Source: JAUVPY01 sp034412795 (GTDB lineage Bacteria > Chloroflexota > Anaerolineae > 4572-78 > NAK82). From it: a DNA stretch of 64,000 nt. Positions 16,352-23,339 of this stretch are shown here, in pieces. Made by a program: the position numbers and the translations under genes. Where the stretch lies: assembly GCA_034412795.1 (NCBI GenBank), contig DAOUMD010000209.1, positions 4,988-68,987 of the forward strand, in the 5' to 3' direction. The first letter of the stretch is position 1. Every line of letters begins with the position of its first letter. The notes beneath the pieces were generated by a model. It searched no databases, was not told where the DNA came from, and was given only the letters and a program-made list of their open reading frames with translations.

Positions 16352-17161
16352 ATGCGACGCTGGGGCCTCATCTTCCTCCTTCCGTTTATCCTAAGTGCGC
16401 CGGCCTGTGTTCCGCAGCCGGCCGTTCTCGAACTTACGGTAGCCCCTGAGCGTTCTGCTGCCCTGGAACCCACACCCACGCCTGTACCCTCGACCTCTTC
16501 TGCGTCGGTTCCCACGCCTACCCCTGATGGGATGGCCAATGCCCGGCAGCGTATGGTTGAGAAGCAGATGCGGGCGCGCGACATCACTGACGAACGGGTG
16601 CTGGCGGCGATGGAAAGTGTGCCCCGCCACGAGTTCGTGTTGCCTGAGATGCTTGATCAGGCCTACAACGACCATCCGTTACCTATTGGCTACGGGCAAA
16701 CCATCTCCCAACCTTACATCGTCGCTTTGATGACCCAGATGCTGGACCTGGACGCGGGCGATACCGTGCTGGAGATCGGCACCGGCTCCGGTTACCAGGC
16801 GGCAGTATTGGCCGAATTGACCGACCAGGTGTACACCATCGAAATTATCCCGGAGCTGGCCGAGCGCGCCAGCGCTGCTCTCGACCGGCTGGGCTACGAC
16901 TACGTGGTTTCCAAACAGGCCGACGGCTACTGGGGCTGGGAGGAACACGCTCCCTTTGAAGCCATCATCGTCACCGCCGCCCCCGATCACATCCCCCAGC
17001 CGCTGCTCAACCAATTAGTGGATGGTGGGCGCATGGTCATTCCCGTCGGCCCGCCCGGCGGGTATCAGAGCTTGTGGGTTATCAGCCGCGAGGGAGATGA
17101 GTTCCACAACTTCAACTGGGGGGGTGTGAGTTTCGTGCCTCTCACCCGCGCCGAGGAATGA
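16352..17161 (+). CDS. pcm: Exported protein-L-isoaspartate O-methyltransferase
   Basis: Pcm repairs isoaspartyl residues by SAM-dependent methylation. The 269-residue protein has the full family set: IGYGQTISQPYIVALM (PCMT signature), motif I VLEIGTGSGYQAAVLAEL, IIPELAE and IIVTAAPDHIP. Unusually it starts with a lipoprotein-like signal (hydrophobic residues 5-15, then APAC) and a Thr/Pro-rich spacer (about residues 37-60), which put the enzyme outside the cytoplasmic membrane. A perfect AGGAGGTGA precedes the ATG. Its last 20 bases overlap the end of the convergent membrane gene. Confidence 0.88.
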   Translation: MRRWGLIFLLPFILSAPACVPQPAVLELTVAPERSAALEPTPTPVPSTSSASVPTPTPDGMANARQRMVEKQMRARDITDERVLAAMESVPRHEFVLPEMLDQAYNDHPLPIGYGQTISQPYIVALMTQMLDLDAGDTVLEIGTGSGYQAAVLAELTDQVYTIEIIPELAERASAALDRLGYDYVVSKQADGYWGWEEHAPFEAIIVTAAPDHIPQPLLNQLVDGGRMVIPVGPPGGYQSLWVISREGDEFHNFNWGGVSFVPLTRAEE

Positions 17162-19652
17162 TCGATAGCCCCCACAACCGGCCCAGGCTTAACAGCGACC
17201 CCAGGTAGGCGGCAGCTCCGATCAGCATCACCACCTGGAATCCCAGCCCAATGGCTACCATGGGTGCCAGCACGGCGCTGACCACCGAGGCGCAGCCGTT
17301 GACGGCCCAGATCCACGGTAGCAGGCCGGGTGTGTGCTGGCGTGCCACGGCCAAGCCCTGCGGGAAGGGGGTGCCCATCAGGGTTCCCAGCGGGGTGAGT
17401 GCCAGTGCGGTGACTATGACCCGCCCGGCTAACGGCAGGCCAAAGGTGACCTGAAACAGAGGGGGAATCAGTAGGGGATAAGCGAGGACCAAGCCTGCCA
17501 GGATGCTCAGCCCCAGCGGCGGCCAGATGCGGTCGGCCAGAAAGCGGCTGCCCAATCCAGATGCTACCAGCAGCGCTCCCACCACCGTCGCAAAGGCGTA
17601 GGTCGGTTGCCCCAGATAGACGATGAAGCGCTGTAACAGCGGAATCTCCACAAAGAGGAACCCCAACCCCAGCAGCAAAAAGTAAAGCAAGTAACGACCC
17701 GTGAGCTTCGCTTTGCTGCTTCCCTGCTCCCCTGCTCCCCCGATTCCCCGCTTCCCGATTGCCAGAGGTAAGAGGATCAAAAGCGCCGACAACACCAGGA
17801 CCAACACCAGCAGCAGCACCAACACCAGGTAGCCGCTGCCGCCAAAGGGCTGCCATGTTTTGCCCAGCGCGGCGATGACCTGTGGCGTCTGGCTCCATTT
17901 GAAGAAGTGGAAAAAGAAGGGTCGGTCGTCGGTCGGAGGAGCGACGGCGTAGGGATAGTCGGCGTAGAAGGTGCGCGGATTGGTGGTCTCCACCAGGCCG
18001 GCAAAGGTCCGGAAATAGGGGGCGTCGGATACGACGTTGTAGCGGTTGACTCCCAGCCTGCTCAGTTCCTCCTGGCCTAAATCCAAAATCGGCCCTTCGA
18101 CGCTGCTCAGGACCGGCGTCCAGATCAGGTCGTACTGGCGCGCGCCGGCGAAATCTTGAACCTGGCGCAGCTCGTCGGGGGTGAACGGCCTTTGACTGGC
18201 CATCATCAGCGAGGTCTGAAAACTGCGCAGGGCGATGAGATGCGCACCTGGGCCCTCGACGCCGCCCCGACGCAGTGCTTCTGCGGCAATGCCCCACAGC
18301 CGCAGGCTCTCGGTGGGGGGGAGTTGTAGCCAGCGCTCGGCGACCAATAGCCCGTCGGGCTCCAGGTGCTCGTAGAGTTCCGAAAAGGCCTCGACGGTGT
18401 AACGATACTCCTCACCCAGCGCATAAGCGCCGGCCGTCACCGGCCGGAAGCTGTCGGCTAGTGGGGCGATGATCACGTCGAAGCGTCCCGTCTCCCGGCG
18501 CAGATAGCTGCGCGGATCGTCCATCACCACGCTGACGCGTGGGTCCTGGTACAGGTCTCCGCCCCAGTTGCGCACCGCGCTGGCGCCCGCCGGGTTGCCG
18601 TGCACCACCGTCACCGAGCGGGCGCCACCCCGCAGCGCGGTCAGGACGGCCAGCCCGCCGCCCGGCTCCACGATCAGCACATCGGCCTCGGGGCGCAGTT
18701 GGTAGGCCAGTGCCGGCGGCAGGTAGTCGGCGAATTCTGCCTCGGAAGGCGGCACCCTGGTGATGGGCGACAGGTTCTGGGCGTCTACGGTCAGGCCCAC
18801 CTGCGCCGGCGGCCCGCCGGGATAGGCCATGCTCAGGCCGGGGGCGGAGCGAATGCCCTGGCTCTCGATGACGTCCACGCGCGAGAAGGCGTTCCACTTT
18901 TGGAAGGCGATCCGGCTGTCGGGGTAGAGCAGCGCCTGCGATAGAGATTGGTAGGGTGTGAGGCGGATGTCGGCCCAAGCGGGTGGGAAAAGGAAGAGCA
19001 GGCCGCAGACGAGCGCCAGCAGGCCGCCGCTTATAGTGAGGTAGTAACGATTTAAATTGTTACTACCTGCACGACTTAAGTCGTCTCTACGAGCCTGACG
19101 CCCGGGCCAGATCAGAATGAGGAAAGCCAGCGACCCGAGCCAGGCCACGCCAAAGACTGTCCCCGGCCCGCCGACCGTAGCCAGGGCCAGCAGCGCCAGC
19201 GGCGGGCCAAGCCCGCTGCCGAACAGGTTGGCGCCGTACACGCGGGGTGCTTCTTCCGGCCACGTCACCAGCGCCGCACCCACGGCCAGCCCGCTGAAGA
19301 AGAAGGGCGCCGTCAGGGCCAGGTAATAGAGCGCCAGCCACAAGAGTTGGACTCGCTCCCAGGCGATGCGATAGGCGTCAAAGGGGAGTGCGTTGACGGC
19401 CAGATAGCTGGCCGGGACGGTCAGGGTGAAGAGCAGGGCGCTGGCCGCCAGCCAGCGGCGCAGCAGCCCCTGGCGCGGGACTGGGCGCAGCGAGAGGAAG
19501 GTCCCGCTGGCGCCGGCCCCCAGCAGCGCCAGGCTGACGGCCATGAAGGCGAAGTGGTGCCCCTGCGCCAGCGCAAACAGCCGCGTCAGCGCCACCTCAA
19601 AGGCCAGCGTCGCCGCTGAAAGCAGTAGCAGACTGAGATAGACAGATGTCAT
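17142..19652 (-). CDS. Membrane spermidine-synthase-like protein
   Basis: An 836-residue integral membrane protein. Around seven N-terminal helices (residues 1-230) are followed by a cytosolic spermidine-synthase/Rossmann methyltransferase-like domain (about 290-590, with VLIVEPGGGLAVLTALRGGARSV as nucleotide-binding loop and FDVIIAPLAD). Several C-terminal helices (about 615-825) follow. This is the architecture of fused transporter/aminopropyltransferase-like proteins of unknown substrate. Residues about 187-204 are encoded by a dispersed double-hairpin repeat inserted in frame. Its 3' end overlaps pcm tail to tail. Confidence 0.75.
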   Translation of the reverse strand: MTSVYLSLLLLSAATLAFEVALTRLFALAQGHHFAFMAVSLALLGAGASGTFLSLRPVPRQGLLRRWLAASALLFTLTVPASYLAVNALPFDAYRIAWERVQLLWLALYYLALTAPFFFSGLAVGAALVTWPEEAPRVYGANLFGSGLGPPLALLALATVGGPGTVFGVAWLGSLAFLILIWPGRQARRDDLSRAGSNNLNRYYLTISGGLLALVCGLLFLFPPAWADIRLTPYQSLSQALLYPDSRIAFQKWNAFSRVDVIESQGIRSAPGLSMAYPGGPPAQVGLTVDAQNLSPITRVPPSEAEFADYLPPALAYQLRPEADVLIVEPGGGLAVLTALRGGARSVTVVHGNPAGASAVRNWGGDLYQDPRVSVVMDDPRSYLRRETGRFDVIIAPLADSFRPVTAGAYALGEEYRYTVEAFSELYEHLEPDGLLVAERWLQLPPTESLRLWGIAAEALRRGGVEGPGAHLIALRSFQTSLMMASQRPFTPDELRQVQDFAGARQYDLIWTPVLSSVEGPILDLGQEELSRLGVNRYNVVSDAPYFRTFAGLVETTNPRTFYADYPYAVAPPTDDRPFFFHFFKWSQTPQVIAALGKTWQPFGGSGYLVLVLLLVLVLVLSALLILLPLAIGKRGIGGAGEQGSSKAKLTGRYLLYFLLLGLGFLFVEIPLLQRFIVYLGQPTYAFATVVGALLVASGLGSRFLADRIWPPLGLSILAGLVLAYPLLIPPLFQVTFGLPLAGRVIVTALALTPLGTLMGTPFPQGLAVARQHTPGLLPWIWAVNGCASVVSAVLAPMVAIGLGFQVVMLIGAAAYLGSLLSLGRLWGLSIIPRRG
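19041..19093. repeat. Double-hairpin dispersed repeat, copy 2 (intragenic)
   Basis: Fifty-three bases with the same layout as 1297-1347: GTAGTAACGA.. palindrome, then ACGACTTAAGTCGT, then CTACGAG. It lies inside the membrane spermidine-synthase-like gene and keeps its frame. Confidence 0.7.
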
Positions 19653-19667
19653 CGTCGTGCTGTCTAA

Positions 19668-19754
19668 GGGGCTGTTAAGGAAAACTTCCTACGTGGCTAT
19701 CCATTTCCATCGGAAGTCCGCCTGAAAAGCGGGAAGTTATTCTTTAACAGGCCC
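19668..19754. mobile_element. 87-bp MITE-like inverted-repeat element
   Basis: The ends GGGGCTGTTAAGGAAAACTT and, on the other strand, GGGCCTGTTAAAGAATAACT match over about 22 bases with one indel. The interior has no gene. Target duplications are not clear. It separates the spermidine-synthase-like gene from the selenium operon. Confidence 0.55.
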
Positions 19755-19857
19755 TGAGGGAGGGATTCGCAAAATACATCGTATTATACATCATTTCTGG
19801 GCTGCCACCAACAGATTTTTTGAGTCGGGTAAAGTAGTTCGACAAACGCGCACGTCT

Positions 19858-19984
19858 TTATCCAGCGCGGCTCGGATTGCCAAATCCGATTAATCCAAGA
19901 AATGGAGCATCGCCTCGGCCAGCCCCAGCGGCTTGGGCCAGGAGGTGGCTGCGTTGTCGAAGAAATGACCGGTTTGTCTTTCAT
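19858..19984 (-). pseudogene. Remnant of a cysteine desulfurase / class V aminotransferase
   Basis: Frame-shifted traces of the conserved N-terminus of class V PLP enzymes: FFDNAATSWPKP...AEAMLHFL, then in another frame GFGNPSRAG. The ATG (19984) overlaps the selD stop as ATGA, the usual sign of a coupled operon gene. The C-terminal nine-tenths are missing. Such desulfurase-like genes often follow yedE/yedF/selD sets, so the remnant probably once supplied selenium or sulfur from cysteine. Confidence 0.7.
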
Positions 19985-21030
19985 ACCACCTCCACGCCGG
20001 CTTCTCCCTCCACTACCTGGCCGATCTCCCAGAAGGGCTGTTCCCTCTCCTGGCAGCAGGCGGCGAAGCGCTCTAGTTCCTCGGGCGGAATGGCAGCCAG
20101 GATGCCTCCATTGGTCTGCGGATCATAGAAGAGCATACACCTCTCGGCCGGGATGTGCGGGGCGCAGGTCACCCACCGGCTGAAGTACATCTCGTTGGCC
20201 ATCGCGCCGCCGGGGAAGAGCCACTGTTCGGCAAACGTGCCGGCCGCCTCCAGCACCGGGACCCGCTCGGCAGCCAGGCGCAAGCGCACGCCCCCCGAGC
20301 GGGCCATCTCCACCGCGTGCCCCAGCAACCCGAACCCGGTGATATCGGTTGCGCCCCGGGCCTGGGTCGCCCCTACGGCAGCGGCGGCGTCCCGGTTCAG
20401 GCGCAGCATCCAGCCGGCTGCTTCATCCACGACGTTCGGTGGCGCCAAACCGGCCTTCAGGCAGGTGGCGATGATGCCCGAACCCAGGGGCTTGGTGAGC
20501 ACCAGCCGCTCGCCGGGGCGCGCGCCGCTCTTCAGCAATAACCGGTCGGGCTCGACCCTGCCCAGCACGACCAACCCATACTTGGGTTCTCGATCCTCCA
20601 TGGTGTGGCCGCCCGCCACGATTACGCCCGCCTCACGTGCCTTCTCGGCACCGCCTCGTAGAATGGCGCTGGCGACCTCGGCCGGCATGTCCGCCGGGAA
20701 TGCCGCCAGGTTCAGGGCCAGAAAGGGGATACCTCCCATAGCATAGATATCGCTGATGGCGTTGGCGGCGGCGATAGCGCCGTAGGCGTAGGCGTCATCC
20801 ACCACCGGCCCGAAAAAGTCCGCCGATAGCACCAGGCGGGTACCGTCCTCAAGCCGGTAGACGACCGCGTCGTCCGGCTGCTCCAGCCCTACCACGAGGC
20901 GGGACTCTTCGTGTTCTTCCAGGTTGAGCAGGGGGCGCAGCACCTGCGCCAGGGCCTCCGGGCCCAATTTCCCCGCTCAACCGGCGCAGGCGGCCAGCGT
21001 CGTCAGACGCGAAAAATCTCGCTCATGCAT
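19981..21030 (-). CDS. selD: Selenide, water dikinase SelD (selenocysteine-containing)
   Basis: SelD makes selenophosphate from selenide and ATP, the selenium donor for selenocysteine. Read from the ATG at 21030, codon 18 is an in-frame TGA in the context CAGUAGK, exactly where SelD carries its catalytic Cys or Sec, with the essential Lys at 21. The ATP-binding and metal segments follow (LVLSADFFGPVVDD, AANAISDIYAMGG, VIVAGGHTMED, DITGFGLLGH, YDPQTNGGIL). Full length is 349 residues, normal for the family. A stop-limited reading would begin after the TGA and lose the active site. A hairpin (20952-20965) follows the TGA. The start is 8 bases after the tusA-like stop. Confidence 0.93.
20952..20965 (-). 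promoter_or_regulatory. Candidate bacterial SECIS hairpin in selD
   Basis: GGGCC/GGCCC stem with loop CGGA, beginning 12 bases after the TGA; the apical loop starts 17 bases after it and has G at its second position. This fits the spacing required by SelB-dependent bacterial SECIS elements. Confidence 0.7.
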
Positions 21031-21038
21031 ATGCTTGT

Positions 21039-21254
21039 TTACACCTGTTTGATCACCAGCTTAAAGCCGTCTTCCACCTCTTCGACGGTCACTTGACAGC
21101 CCTGTGATTGGGCCATACGCTTGACGTTCTCCCGCGAGGTCACCGTCTCCACCAGCACCTCCAGCTCTTCCCCCGCTGGCAAACCCTGCAGGGCGTTGCG
21201 GGTGCGCAGAACCGGTTCCGGGCAGGACAGTCCACGAGCATCTACGATTTTCAT
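21039..21254 (-). CDS. TusA/YedF-like sulfur or selenium carrier
   Basis: A 71-residue cytosolic TusA-family protein with the signature DARGLSCPEPVLRTRNAL, whose Cys (residue 11) carries persulfide or perselenide. The C-terminal FKLVIKQV strand is the usual fold end. It has the TusA length and lacks the second domain of full YedF. Placed between the yedE-like transporter and selD, it probably passes selenium to SelD. A GGAG precedes the ATG. The three genes run in one direction with short gaps. Confidence 0.88.
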   Translation of the reverse strand: MKIVDARGLSCPEPVLRTRNALQGLPAGEELEVLVETVTSRENVKRMAQSQGCQVTVEEVEDGFKLVIKQV

Positions 21255-21272
21255 GTGCTTTTCTCCTCAGCA

Positions 21273-21382
21273 AGTTCAGACTACGCGGCCCGCTTAGCCA
21301 GTTCAGGCTATGCGGCCCGCTTAAGCCAGTTCAGGCTATGCGGCCCGCTTAGCCAGTTCAAGGCTATGCGGCCCGCTCTCGC
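21273..21382. repeat. Four tandem 27-28 bp repeats at the yedE end
   Basis: Units at 21273, 21300, 21328 and 21355 share AGTTCAGGCTATGCGGCCCG followed by CTTAGCC or a variant. The last unit covers the final codons and stop of the yedE-like gene, so the array is an amplification of that gene's 3' end. Confidence 0.85.
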
Positions 21383-22536
21383 AGCGTGAAGCCCAGGACG
21401 ATACACACCATCAGCCCCAGTAAAACGGCCGCCTGGCCGTAAGGGCCGGGGCCGCCCACCACCAAAACTCCTTCTTTGACGCTATCCGGCACGCCCGCCA
21501 GGGCAAAGTTGTGGGCGAAGGCGGCGCCGCTAATCATACCCAGTACGAAGACCGCTGCGTCGCCGTCCCCCTCGCCGGACAGAAAGAGCTGCCGGCCCGG
21601 GCAGCCGCCGGCCTGGGCAAAGGCCAGCCCGGCCAGGGCCATGCCCAGGAAGTTCCACACCTGGTTGCTGTGGCCCACCGGCTGGGCGGCGAAGCCGAAG
21701 TGCACCTGGCCCAGCAGCAGGTTGACGACGAAGGCGGCCACCAGCAGCGCGCCGACGCCGCTGATCAGGTGCATATCCCGCATCAAGATCACGTCCCGCA
21801 CCGAGCCCATGGTGCAGAAGCGGGTGCGTTGCGCCAGGAAGCCGATGATCAACCCGGCGACCAGGGAGATGAGGATGGCAGCGTGCAGCGAGCCAGGCCC
21901 GTTCTCGCTGAAGAAGATCGGACCTCCCGCGCTGAATTGGGGCCGGAAGATCAACAGCAAGAGCAGGCCGAGCATAATGACCGGCATGATCCAGCCCACC
22001 GCAGCCGGGACACGGTAAGAGCGACCCAGGCTGTAACCCTGCTTGAGGAACCAGACACCACCGGCGATGCCCACGCCCAGCCCAATCAGGCCCACCACTG
22101 CGTTCAAGTCGCCGCCCGCCAGCCGCAGCAACGCCCGCCAGGGGCAGCCCAGGAAGGCCAGCGCGCCGATCATGGCGAACATGCCCAGCACAAAGCGGAC
22201 GATGGGGGCCGAACCGGCGCGCGGCTTGAACTCGCGAAAGAGGAGCGCGGCCAATGTGGAGCCGAACACGAAGGCCAGGATCTCGGGCCGCATGTACTGC
22301 ACGACGGCGGCCCGGTGCAGCCCCAGCGCCCCGGCGATATCCCGCTCAAAGCAGGCCACGCAGATGCCCATGTTGGGTGGGTTGCCGGCTTTTTGTAGGA
22401 GCGCGGCCAGGATGCCGATGGCGGTCCCGGTCAGGACGATGCCCCAACGTGAGGCGAAGAAGCGCGTCAGCCTTTCCAGCAGGCTCACACCCGGGCTGAT
22501 CGTCCGGTCAGTGGGAGGGGAAACTAGTTCGGACAT
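21364..22536 (-). CDS. yedE: YedE-family selenium/sulfur transporter
   Basis: A 390-residue inner-membrane protein with about nine to ten hydrophobic helices, of the YeeE/YedE family and close to the selenium-linked YedE/FdhT subgroup. Characteristic pieces are GICVACFERDIAGALGLHRA (about residues 55-75), ALAFLGCPWRALLRLAGGDLN, RTRFCTMGSVRD and AQAGGCPGRQLFLSGEGD, whose conserved cysteines line the predicted channel. Its position ahead of a TusA-like carrier and selD supports uptake of a selenium species. AAGGAGG lies eight bases before the ATG, and a strong hairpin (22578-22606) lies in the leader. Confidence 0.88.
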   Translation of the reverse strand: MSELVSPPTDRTISPGVSLLERLTRFFASRWGIVLTGTAIGILAALLQKAGNPPNMGICVACFERDIAGALGLHRAAVVQYMRPEILAFVFGSTLAALLFREFKPRAGSAPIVRFVLGMFAMIGALAFLGCPWRALLRLAGGDLNAVVGLIGLGVGIAGGVWFLKQGYSLGRSYRVPAAVGWIMPVIMLGLLLLLIFRPQFSAGGPIFFSENGPGSLHAAILISLVAGLIIGFLAQRTRFCTMGSVRDVILMRDMHLISGVGALLVAAFVVNLLLGQVHFGFAAQPVGHSNQVWNFLGMALAGLAFAQAGGCPGRQLFLSGEGDGDAAVFVLGMISGAAFAHNFALAGVPDSVKEGVLVVGGPGPYGQAAVLLGLMVCIVLGFTLRERAA

Positions 22537-22577
22537 AATACATACCTCCTTTAGCTAATTATGGGGTTTATGTGATC

Positions 22578-22606
22578 TCCACGTGGTCCGGCGACCACTA
22601 TGTGGA
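22578..22606 (-). promoter_or_regulatory. Leader hairpin of the yedE operon
   Basis: GTGGTC-CGGC-GACCAC with outer TCCAC/GTGGA and a three-base bulge, about 42 bases upstream of the yedE start. It may control the selenium operon. Confidence 0.5.
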
Positions 22607-22890
22607 CAAACACAAAACCGCCGCCAGCACACGCCGGCAGCGGCCAGGGAGATATGTACCCCGTCCGTCTCAGGGGAAGGCGTCGTCGCCGCTCCCCGAC
22701 GTGTGCAGCTCGGCCCGCGAGCGCCGCCCGGCGCTCCAGGCCCGCCCTCAGGTACGGCGGTGACGCAACATAAACACGGCTTTACTCCTTTTGGGTATCT
22801 GTCTCAGTATCCTGATTGTGATTGATTGTACATCAATCCACTGGGGAGGCAAGTTGCTGGCAAAAAGTAGGAGAGCGATGAGATTCTAGT
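22607..22890. other. GC-rich divergent intergenic region
   Basis: About 280 bases between the yedE leader and the cobalamin-controlled promoter. It is very GC-rich in 22620-22760 with CCGCCG/CGGCGG-type hairpin potential. No tRNA-Sec cloverleaf, TTCGA T-loop or open reading frame could be supported. Confidence 0.4.
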
Positions 22891-22919
22891 TTGACAGATC
22901 CGCCTTACTGGTCTATACT
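22891..22919 (+). promoter_or_regulatory. Promoter ahead of cobalamin riboswitch
   Basis: TTGACA, exactly 17 bases, TATACT; transcription would start a few bases before the riboswitch. Confidence 0.85.
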
Positions 22920-22937
22920 GTCATCAGTCGAATGATC

Positions 22938-23077
22938 ATTGCGACTCAGGTGTCCGTGGCCCCGGATGGCGCGGACGGTAACGGCGAAGCCGGTGAGAGT
23001 CCGGCGCTGTCGCGCAACTGTAAGGACAGAGAGCTCAATCGAAGTCCAAGCCAGGACGCCCGCCTAAGTCGCGCAAT
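22938..23077 (+). promoter_or_regulatory. Cobalamin riboswitch
   Basis: The conserved core is present: the GGTGAGAGTCCGGCGCTGT...CGCAACTGTAA segment (GGTGcAAgTCCgGC-type box, 23008-23042 region) and the B12 box AGCCAGGAcgCCCGCC (23049-23064). P1 arms ATTGCGACT and AGTCGCGCAAT close the domain. It is followed by a terminator, then the corrinoid methyltransferase gene, so cobalamin should lower transcription. Confidence 0.9.
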
Positions 23078-23125
23078 CGAGACCTTCGCGGTAAAGGGCT
23101 TGGTGCGGTAACTGATTGATAAACG

Positions 23126-23163
23126 TCGGCCCCCTTGTAGCGCGCAAGGGGACCGTTCTTTTT
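23126..23163 (+). terminator. Riboswitch-linked intrinsic terminator
   Basis: CGG-C-CCCCTTG and CAAGGGG-A-CCG form an 11-step stem with one mismatch, followed by GTTCTTTTTT. It lies 50 bases after the riboswitch and about 175 bases before the start codon, the expected position of an expression platform. Confidence 0.85.
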
Positions 23164-23166
23164 TCA

Positions 23167-23241
23167 CAAAGTTGCTCACCTGTCCCCGCGCCAGGTCTTA
23201 TAAGACCACCTTTTGCGCAAGACGAAAGGAGAGCAACTTTG
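23167..23241 (+). promoter_or_regulatory. Second leader stem downstream of the terminator
   Basis: Perfect 11-bp arms CAAAGTTGCTC (23167-23177) and GAGCAACTTTG (23231-23241) enclose a perfect 14-bp palindrome GGTCTTATAAGACC (23194-23207). Its role in the leader is unknown. Confidence 0.6.
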
Positions 23242-23339
23242 GCCCCAGCCATCCACACTTCTACTCCCCGGAGCAGTAACCAACCTGGGACCCGCCCCAA
23301 GATTTAGTCTCAGAATGTTATCTCAACTCGAGGTGAAAG

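Noticed and set aside
17065..18297. 410-codon minus-strand frame inside the spermidine-synthase-like gene
   Set aside because: Arg/Gly-rich shadow of the true frame, with no motif or ribosome site.
22607..22790. Possible tRNA-Sec (selC) or selenium RNA in the GC-rich leader region
   Set aside because: No TCA anticodon loop, no T-loop TTCGA/TTCAA and no pairing acceptor ends could be found on either strand.
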